Of a stretch of DNA of 64,000 bases, positions 57,038-64,000 are shown piece after piece. Numbering within the stretch: the first letter of the stretch is position 1; each line of letters starts with the position of its first letter. A program made the translations under genes and the position numbers. This DNA is from Scolanthus callimorphus (taxonomy: Eukaryota > Cnidaria > Anthozoa > Actiniaria > Edwardsiidae), in assembly GCA_033964015.1 (NCBI GenBank), contig JAWWUD010000098.1, forward strand, positions 124,001 through 188,000, in the 5' to 3' direction. A model generated the notes under the pieces. The model ran no database searches and was not told the origin of the DNA. It saw nothing but the letters and a program-made list of their open reading frames with translations.

Positions 57038-60000
57038 CTAGTTGATTCCTTCAAACCAAGCGGATGTCGGAGGACGAGAAGCATCAGACGGGACCCTACT
57101 TATCCGAGTCAAACTTGTTTCCAGTGACCCCTTCTCGGCTAGGCCGATCTTCGAGAACTTCTCGGTGTGTGGAAAACCGGAATCTTTGCTTTCTAACATA
57201 ATGTCAACCTGGTTTGTCCGGATATGAAAGGGAAAGTTCTTATTGGCCCTGCTTGGTCGAAGAAGATAGAGAAATACCAAGTAAGATGTGGCGCAGATGC
57301 CAAGCTCCACTCCGCTATAGATCTTTGTGCGGCGCCATTCTTCTATAGCGTAGTAGCCTGTTAACACTAACGCGGGCTTAGCAAGAAACCAGAACGAATA
57401 CAGCGCAGTAAACCAGATATAGAAGTTGAGCTTTTCGGGATAACGGCTTACGGTGCGAAATACACAAAAACAAAACCATGCCCAAGCCACTATGCGCAGT
57501 GCGACTGTTCCGGTTCCCGCAGGGCTGTCGTAGAGATATCTCACAATCCCGGGATCGAACAGATAAGATTGTACGAAGAAAAGAACCGCTACTGTCAAGC
57601 TATACATACAGATGAACACTGCGAGCTTGAACTGCGCCTTGGTGGTCAGCTTGGCACGCGTGATGGTGTACCCCTTAGCGACCAATAACAGCAAACACAC
57701 GAATATCACTTCGCTGACGGCGTGAAGCAAATCCGCGCATGTTTTAAGGGATCCCTTCTGCTCGCCGTACAGTACGTACTCTGTATAGTAGGCCGTCCCA
57801 ATGAGTAGCCCGAGTAGCTCGTAGGCGAGCGAGATTAGGAAGATTTCATATGGACGATGGAGGAGATGTTCTACCCATAATGCTTTGGCATAAACAAGAG
57901 CTACTATAGCGCAGATGGAGAGTAAGAGAAGGAAGGCGGCGTAGGTTTCTAACAAGTGCGTCTCATCTGCGGAAAGGTGCCTCTCCCAGTTGTCTCCGTT
58001 CGTGAGTGTCAACTTGTATTGAACATCCAGGACGTCTGACACAAGAGCCTCCGTACACTGACTGAGAACGATAAACCACCAGCGGGTACGCACGGTCTGG
58101 AAGCGTATCGCCCCCTTGCAGAGTCGCATGGTGTTATTACTGACCGTGGTACATAACGCACCTGGAAAATAAGCACATGCGAATTATGAAACGCACGGGT
58201 GGGGAAGGAAACTTTTTGAGTGGGGAGGGGAGGGGATAGGGCGTGGCGACATGAGTGTAAGACGGGGACATTGCACGCGTGTTCCCGTGTTGCTTGTTCA
58301 GATAGAGGAAAGAGCGCGCGAGAAATGTGGGCGGACAAATGCTGTCAAAAACTCGCTCGCCGAGCCCTCAAGCGTTCTTTGGAAGGGAGAAACACGGGTC
58401 CTTATTAATTCAACTATTAGTCCTAGGATGGCAAACTAGAAAAAGCAAGTGTTCGGTGCTCATGAGTTTTATTTCGGATAGATTGAAAAGCTAAGTTGTT
58501 CGCGTTTATTTGTATACCATTTTTTTCTAGAGAACGCACGTGCGAGGGCACATGCTTAAGTTGTGATTCTCCACTCCTACCTGTACTAGTGTCCAGCTTG
58601 TATATGAGGTTAGTTCCATACGACTGCTCAGCGTACTCCATCTTGGCTTTACAGCTCATTTCAGGTCGTGGATAAACGTCGCGCCAGATATCATCATAAT
58701 AAAACATCAGATATGGGCAGCAGTTGTTTGCAGGATACTCGACCTTTGAAGGCAGGCGGGACGTTATGTATCAGTCAATTCCAGCGCTGACCATGCCCCC
58801 CCCCCCCCCCCCCCGGGCAACCCCCGGGATTTTGGTCATTTCTAAAAATAAAACTGAAAATTCCCCGCCCCCGGGCTAGCAAAAATGCAAAATACCCCAC
58901 GGCGGGGAACACAAAAAGCGGAAAAATGCCCCACCCCCGGGACGAGAAAAAGACGGTAAGATTCCATCGACTCTGCGTGACAAAGCTTCACAACAAAAAC
59001 TTCAACTCCATTTATACTGTCCGAGCATTTATAATTCGTTTCAGTAAATGTACTTTAGTTTTCTCGTCTTTGAACGAGTTCTCATTTCACTGAAAGTGAG
59101 ACAAAATATAAATAAAGAAGTGAAACTAAGGTATTAGTACAATATCGGTAGACATTCCTAGGCCATTCGCCGTTGTAGCCATTTCTGCAAATTGTCTCCG
59201 GAATCTCTCAATGCGAAATTTACCTTTATTCTATTTGCAGAGCAACTACTTCACAGTTATGTTACTTGACTTTTTGCGAAATTGGAACTCTTTTATTATG
59301 TCAATTCATTTTTATGTTTTTCCACTGAGACGAAATTGCGAAATCTGTTTCTTCTCTATAGAAGACGTTAACTGCGAAATGTGCAAACGTGGTATGGGAA
59401 TGGACAGGAGAAGAGGCGGTGGAGATACAGATAAGGAGGAGAAAGTGGGGTTGGCTGGGCCATACCCTCAGAAAGCCTGCCAATAACATCACGAGGCAGG
59501 CTCTTTGCTGGAACCCTCAGGGGAAAAGAAGTCGAGGTCGCCCAAGAAATAGCTGGAGAAGGGACTTAGAGAGGGAAATACAGGAAGTAGGACTAAGTTG
59601 GACAGAGCTTGGAAGGAAAGCCCAGAATCGCGTGCGCTGGAGGAAGCTTATCGATGGCCTATGCTCCGCAGGGGGCAATGGGCATAAGTAAGTAAACGTG
59701 GTGTATAGGGGCCATGCTCTGCATTATATTTTATGTGGCGTTATTTTCTGTAACTGGGACTTTGTAACTGCCAAACGATAGTTATTGTAACTGGTGTTGT
59801 AGTTCGCAAAACCCGACGCGCTTGAGATGAGAAAACCAAAATTCCCCACCCCCTCCCCCGGGGAAAAACAATTCCCGACCCTGGGGCAAGCAAAATTTTC
59901 AAAATTCCCCACCCCAGGGAAGGCAGTGGTGCGCAAATGCCCCACGGTGTCCGGGGGGGGGGGGGGGGGGATGGTCACCGCTGGAATTGACTGATACATT

Positions 60001-60268
60001 AGTGTTACAAGTGTAATGTATGGAATTGAATTTGAATAGACAGTCGGCTCAGATCCACTATTGACGACGGTGGCGAAATTCAGCTGTTGAAATGGTCCAA
60101 ACTAACCTCATACTCGAGCTTTCCGCCGGTCTCGCGGAAGGCAAATCGATCAATGAAGGTCCATCGGCTTGCCGTGCGAACTTCACCAGTGATGTACTTA
60201 GCCGAAGATAGAACGGGAACGAGGAGGAAAATACAGAAAGTTTTAACAATCCATGACCCTCGTTCCAT
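57038..60268 (-). CDS. TMEM145: TMEM145/GPR180-family seven-transmembrane protein, three exons
   Basis: Exons on the minus strand: 60,268-60,107, 58,743-58,581 and 58,161-57,038. They total 1,449 nt with matching phases (0 then 1), giving 482 residues (human TMEM145 is about 490). Residues 1-23 form a signal peptide (FCIFLLVPVLSSA). The luminal region has TASRWTFIDRFAF, CCPYLMFYYDD and the RTRWWFIVLSQC motif; the seven hydrophobic segments follow, with DPGIVRYLYDSPAGTGTVAL and RPSRANKNFPFHIRTNQVD, the family hallmark before the cytoplasmic tail. The family is a GOST-type membrane group; ligand and function are poorly known. Intron 1 carries a 1.2-kb transposon ending 23 bp from exon 2. It faces the C6orf120-like gene. 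TMEM145 is favoured over GPR180 by the SPAG and RPS.ANKNFP.H.RT motifs. Confidence 0.88.
58767..59998. mobile_element. Poly-C/G-capped TIR element, copy 2 (TMEM145 intron 1)
   Basis: Same ends as copy 1 (TGTATCAGTCAATTCCAGCG), capped inside by about 19 C (58,796-58,814) and 18 G (59,953-59,970). TTA lies on both sides (58,764-58,766 and 59,999-60,001). The body is the reverse complement of copy 1, apart from a 300-bp LINE fragment (59,394-59,693). Confidence 0.9.
59394..59693 (+). pseudogene. LINE 3' fragment nested in the TIR element
   Basis: Encodes the ORF2 C-terminal tail of a non-LTR retrotransposon (KWGWLGHTLRKPANNITRQA, then GKRSRGRPRNSWRRDLEREI) and ends with a TAAG repeat tail. AAACGTGGT flanks it (59,385-59,393 and 59,694-59,702), a 9-bp target duplication. 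Copy 1 of the host element shows the uninterrupted site. Confidence 0.9.
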
Positions 60269-60830
60269 TCAGCCGGGCTTTCAATGGTAAGTAGTGTAGG
60301 GGTTTGAGGAATCCGCACACGGTCAGCTTATATCCATTGTATCTGAGATTGTATCTAGCTTACGAGAAAAGAGAATGAATAATGTGTGACGTCACTAGTG
60401 AAAGCGCGCGCCATATGGCGATCATCCACTGCGGTTCCTCGAGCGGGATTTTCTGTTTTCTTGCTGTTCGTAGGCTGGTGCTCGTAGGTTGAAGAGGTGG
60501 TGTGCGCTGCGTTGAGCCAAATGGCCGACTTTCCAAGAACAAAAAAAATAAAAAATGTACTTCGTTTCTTCTCGCAACTTTTGTGTCGCGGTCACCCTGT
60601 GTAAAGGTTGCCATCTTGAAAAATTACCCATAAGACCCTGGGACGGGGTTGAACTGACCCAAGGAAATCGAACTCGAATGACTACAACTTGTGCCAGGAG
60701 AAGAAGAAGAACCTTTGATCAGTTTCAGATTGCTCTTTTTCACTTTATTATGGCTTGAAATGTAATTCAGCGGCATTAACTACACATTATCAAAACTGAT
60801 TTTTGTCGCTAGCAAAGTACAATAAAGGTA
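60269..60830. promoter_or_regulatory. Putative shared promoter and 5' exon region
   Basis: Lies between the TMEM145-like start (60,268, minus) and the C6orf120-like coding exon (+). A donor (AATAAAG/GTAAGC at 60,828) pairs plausibly with an acceptor (TTAATTCACAG, ending 61,352) to give an untranslated first exon of the plus gene, so its promoter would lie within 60,270-60,700. Confidence 0.45.
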
Positions 60831-61370
60831 AGCTTCATATTTGTAGCTAAAACTTTCTGATAATAAGTTTAAACTTCAAAACCGAAAAGGGAGATGTTGT
60901 TACCAAATCTACTAATAGTAACTTGTCTTATAAGCTTTTCCTTCCATCACGAGTCCACGTCTTTGTTTATTTCTCTTTGCTGTTTTCGCTAGTCCATTAA
61001 TTTCCATCTGATTTTTGCCTACAACTACAAGTCTAGGAACCATGACCAGCATGATTGACAGGTCAAAGTGTTTTCTCACGTGTATACTAAACAGCAATAT
61101 CACACTTTTTACCCACAAAAGCAAGCATATCATACACCAATTTCGATATATTATTAAAATTACTTGGAGTTTTAGAATATCAAAATTGGTTTATTGTCCT
61201 GCTTCAGTTTTATTACTTAGTTTAGTGGTGTATGGTATGGTATATTATAAAAGATGATTGCCTCCCTTAGAGAATATTGGTAATGACTGGAATTATGAGT
61301 AGACATGATTCAACAGGCTTAACATAAACTTTGGTTATATTTTAATTCACAGATTGCATATACCAGAGAT

Positions 61371-61886
61371 ATGGACATAATAACAATATACAGCTCACTG
61401 ATTTTCACTTTGGTCACTGTGCTTCTTTGTATGAAAGGCATACTCTGTGAACAAGTTATCCAAACATTTACAGGAGAAATTGGTGCAGGAAACTACACAT
61501 TTTTCACTCTAAAAAGAGATGGAGAAGTCACCTTAATTTTGGAAAGTAATGATGGTGATGCAGATATCTATGTCTCAGAGCATGTCTCTAAACCAGACTT
61601 TGAGAACTATGATCTCCAATCAACAACATGTGGAATAGATGTTGTTACGATACCTGAGCATTTTAAGAGACCTATTGGCATAGCAGTGTATGGTCATGTG
61701 CACTCTCCAATTTCAAGATATACAATGACAGTTGTGATTGATTATAAATCGGGAGCTGACGAGAACAAAAGTAGATGGCATCTACCGTCTGAAGAGGGTG
61801 GGGAGCCACAAGAGGAGTCTCTAATATGGATGATTTTTGTTGGGATACTCAAGATTATTTTGAGATTTTGTTATAATAGTTTTTAA
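61371..61886 (+). CDS. C6orf120: UPF0669 / C6orf120-like secreted protein
   Basis: A 171-residue single coding exon, preceded by an acceptor at 61,352 that implies a 5'UTR intron. Residues 1-26 form a signal peptide (IFTLVTVLLCMKGILC). Family motifs are in order: GEIGAGNYTFF (NYT is a likely glycosylation site), SNDGDADIYVS, LQSTTCGIDVVTIP.HF, RPIGIAVYGH, and EEESL/QEESLIWMI then a C-terminal hydrophobic segment (FVGILKIILRFCY). The human protein is about 190 residues. It acts in the secretory pathway; molecular function is not established. It is divergent from the TMEM145-like gene. Confidence 0.88.
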   Translation: MDIITIYSSLIFTLVTVLLCMKGILCEQVIQTFTGEIGAGNYTFFTLKRDGEVTLILESNDGDADIYVSEHVSKPDFENYDLQSTTCGIDVVTIPEHFKRPIGIAVYGHVHSPISRYTMTVVIDYKSGADENKSRWHLPSEEGGEPQEESLIWMIFVGILKIILRFCYNSF

Positions 61887-61889
61887 CAA

Positions 61890-62430
61890 GGATTCTAGGC
61901 TACTTGTATGAGCTCTGACTACCATATTCCCTCATCTTGCGGGTGTGCACTTCAGAAGATGTTGCCATAATAGGAGAAAAATTGATGCAATGGAAGAAAT
62001 AATTGTTTTTCCATATTGATAAAGCCACTGCAGGATGCATCAAATGTTAAATGTTCTGCAAAGAAAGTCAACATTTTTCCTTCCATGTGACAGTTGCATA
62101 TTATGTACTTGCAGGGACTGCGGAACGGTTTTCAAAGTGGGGGGCTCATTAGTAAGCTTGTATGGCAAGGTGGGGGCTGTGTTTAATGAACGTGTATGAA
62201 ATCTTGATGAAATTTTGGGGGCTATAGCCCCCCATATACAAAATGTATGAGAATGCGTATAGTCTATGTGGGTGAAATACAGTAAATATGTGGACATTTT
62301 CAAAAATATTATGCAGGTGATGCTTCAAAATATTGTGATATCTTCCTTACAGCTAACAGCCATGGTCTAGTCAAGGCCAAGGGACTAATTTAAGCTTTAT
62401 AGTGTTTAGCTTTATATGTTTATAGTGCAG
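61890..62430. other. 3' flank of the C6orf120-like gene
   Basis: No exon. GGGGGCTATAGCCCCC-type words at about 62,215-62,230 hint at an old repeat. No perfect AATAAA within 150 bp of the stop. Confidence 0.35.
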
Positions 62431-62433
62431 CTA

Positions 62434-63056
62434 CCCAAACAAATTTTCTTTCAAATTAGCCAATCACAATTGAGCATTTTCATTGAAAAACGCAAGTTTT
62501 TACTTGAAATACAGATAAGAATAGGTTTAGAAACATTTTCTACACTAAAATTCACCCCCAAATAATGTAAAATCATGAACATCAAAATGTCTGTAAAAAT
62601 TAGTATTTTATTTCCCTGTAGGCAGCCCCTCATTCGAGGATTATCATCATCATCATCATGATTTCCCGCGTGACCGCGCCGCAGCCTTGGGGCGATCTTT
62701 CAAGAGAAAGTATCCTCGAGAAATTTCAGGAAGCCGTCTTTGTCCATCATCTGGCGTCTCGCTTGTATTTTATCAATGTCAAGGAGACGCTCTACTTTGT
62801 TCCATATCCTTCCATTTCCCGTACTAAAAAGAACTTGCTTTTGGAGGGAGTCATTGCTCAACCTACATACATGGGCCAGATATTTCAGATGTTGTTTTGT
62901 GCAAAAGTCACGAATCGGGAGAGTTCCGGTGATTATGTGCCAGCGGTCAGAGTTATTTTAGAGAAGATAGAGTTCTAAAAACCGTATGTCTCCCTTCTGC
63001 TTGTTGCTCAATTGTGATTGGCTAATTTGAAAGAAAATTGGTTAATTTGTTTGGGT
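62434..63056. repeat. Inverted CCAAT-bearing arms around a LINE fragment
   Basis: CCCAAACAAAT...TTTCTTTCAAATTAGCC and AATCACAATTGAGCA at 62,434-62,476 face their complement at 63,006-63,056. A LINE ORF fragment lies between. It may be a non-autonomous element that captured or was hit by the LINE. Confidence 0.6.
62641..62990 (-). pseudogene. LINE/ORF2-type 3' fragment with ATG-repeat tail
   Basis: The minus strand reads RDFCTKQHLKYLAHVCRLSN, then VLFSTGNGRIWNKVERLLDI and a short tail to a stop near 62,700, matching the C-terminal style of retrotransposon ORF2. It ends in (ATG)n at 62,641-62,658 (CATCATCATCAT on the plus strand), a typical LINE tail. Strongly 5'-truncated. The opposite strand also happens to be open for 106 codons. 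Confidence 0.7.
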
Positions 63057-63529
63057 GCCTGGTTAGCCTTGGTTGATGGAGTCACACTGTAAATATTTTG
63101 GTAAGAAACCCAGTGTCGTTTTATGCAATTTTTTAATCAAGCCAAAGCCAGCAAAAGGTTACAGCATCTTGTACCAAATAATTTGGACAGTAGGTGTGGG
63201 TAGTATGGCATTGTGTTGTACTGAATGAAAGTCTAATTTGTTTAGGCTGATGCTTTGACTATACACTGTGGTCTGTTCTCTGTCAATTTCAAGAGAAATT
63301 TCATTCTTCCATTGTATTTTTTTACCCATTATAGCAGATACTGAATCGAAGGTACAGCAATGCTAAACCATAGATCACAATAATTATTATCAGTTACTAA
63401 GTCAATCAAGAGTTCCACACAATGGATATGGTAACTTCTTTATATAGCCAGTTACATTGTAGGTAGCTAGCAGAGTTCAGTATTTTCATATTGTTATACA
63501 ACATCAATAAACTCACAAAAACACCATAC

Positions 63530-63556
63530 ATTTTTATTTTATTTTTATTGCATTCT
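63530..63556 (-). terminator. Polyadenylation signals, Aven-like gene
   Basis: Overlapping AATAAA words on the minus strand (plus-strand TTTTATTTTATTTTTATTGC) lie directly after the stop codon. Confidence 0.55.
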
Positions 63557-63561
63557 CTAGT

Positions 63562-64000
63562 TCAACCCAAGACACTATCCAGCCAGTCTTCCAGATCTTG
63601 GGTTGGCGCTGTTTTCATTTCATTAGGGGGCTTCCCTAGAGAACTTCCAGCAGGTACCCTGTCCTCTTTATTCCCAGCCTTAGAAACATCACAAGTACCT
63701 CTTGTTGTAGCCTTGCCTGTGTTGTCAAGAAACAATGTTGATTTTTTGGAATTAATGACAGGCTTATTGGAATCCAAAGACAGTAGAAAATCAAGTTCAT
63801 CATCTGCTTTGGCTCCCTCTGGCATGGGATCATCTGCTTTGGCACCCTCTGGCATGGGATCATCTGCTTTGGCTCCCTCTGGCATGGGATGATTACTGTT
63901 TGTGGCAACAGTGTTTATGATAGAAGATATTTCTGTAATTGAAGAATGTAAATAGGAAGGAGAGGCATCTTTGACTGACACATGTCCATCAATTAGATAA
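63562..64000 (-). CDS. AVEN: Aven-like cell-death regulator, 3' exon (partial)
   Basis: The minus strand is open from the window edge to a stop at 63,562 (about 145 codons). The end LEDWLDSVLG matches the conserved Aven C-terminus (ELEDWLDSMIS in human), and DELDFLLSLDSNKP matches the Aven LDxLLxLD motif. Aven binds Bcl-xL and Apaf-1 and restrains apoptosis; that role is from family knowledge. Three tandem DDPMPEGAKA-type decapeptides (63,803-63,893) precede the LDFLL motif. Start and upstream exons lie outside the window. Short conserved blocks make the call likely rather than certain. Confidence 0.7.
   Translation of the reverse strand, partial: YLIDGHVSVKDASPSYLHSSITEISSIINTVATNSNHPMPEGAKADDPMPEGAKADDPMPEGAKADDELDFLLSLDSNKPVINSKKSTLFLDNTGKATTRGTCDVSKAGNKEDRVPAGSSLGKPPNEMKTAPTQDLEDWLDSVLG
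63803..63893 (-). repeat. 30-bp coding repeat, three copies
   Basis: CATCTGCTTTGGCTCCCTCT with GGCATGGGAT is repeated three times in frame, encoding MPEGAKADDP. The copies are nearly identical, so the expansion is recent. Confidence 0.9.

Noticed and set aside
62658..62978. 106-codon plus-strand frame
   Set aside because: It is antisense to a LINE ORF fragment whose minus-strand product is recognisable.

Overview
This is eukaryotic, metazoan DNA: AT-rich, with genes split by GT-AG introns and crowded by short inverted-repeat transposons, minisatellites and poly-C/poly-G runs. The gene families (FGF, TMEM145/GPR180, UPF0669/C6orf120, Aven, PREPL) are animal families. The repeat style, with GGAGCTCC-ended repeats, tandem TGACGTCA units and palindromic MITEs, suggests an anthozoan cnidarian, probably a sea anemone or a close relative. 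That placement is inference; no database was searched.

Layout. Positions 1-23,300 are repeat-rich and gene-poor. They hold a 69-bp minisatellite, an AAT/AAC low-complexity block, a 1.37-kb inverted dimer of a GIY-YIG-bearing (Penelope-like) element with a 12-bp target duplication, several MITEs, and a ~110-bp GC-rich minisatellite that appears split by a 3.9-kb insertion. Two CCAAT-box tandem arrays and a TTAA-flanked foldback element follow. Only weak candidate exons are seen here. At 23,527-28,822 (+) a complete five-exon FGF8-like ligand gene of 179 residues can be assembled with consistent intron phases. Positions 28,823-35,880 are again repeats: SINEs, a LINE tail carrying a hairpin insertion, and a TTAA-flanked element.

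From 35,885 the window is gene-dense. An intronless minus-strand gene encodes a 731-residue, probably mitochondrial protein with twelve ~38-residue helical repeats (OPR/HPR/FASTK-like). About 305 bp away, head-to-head, starts a 22-exon PREPL-like/oligopeptidase B-like serine peptidase gene (+, 38,386-56,356) with Ser, Asp and His in family context. One exon lacks a T relative to the expected frame. Four of its introns carry minisatellites, and one of these arrays copies the exon end and 5' splice site about sixteen times. A TMEM145-like seven-transmembrane gene (-, 57,038-60,268, three exons, 482 residues) faces a C6orf120/UPF0669 secretory-pathway gene (+, 61,371-61,886). The right edge holds the 3' exon of an Aven-like gene (-, 63,562 to beyond the window).

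The genes do not form one pathway. The two divergent pairs probably share bidirectional promoters. The most unusual points are the splice-donor-copying minisatellite, the 12-repeat intronless protein, the inverted GIY-YIG dimer, a family of TIR elements whose ends are capped by poly-C/poly-G, and one copy of that family sitting 23 bp upstream of a splice acceptor.
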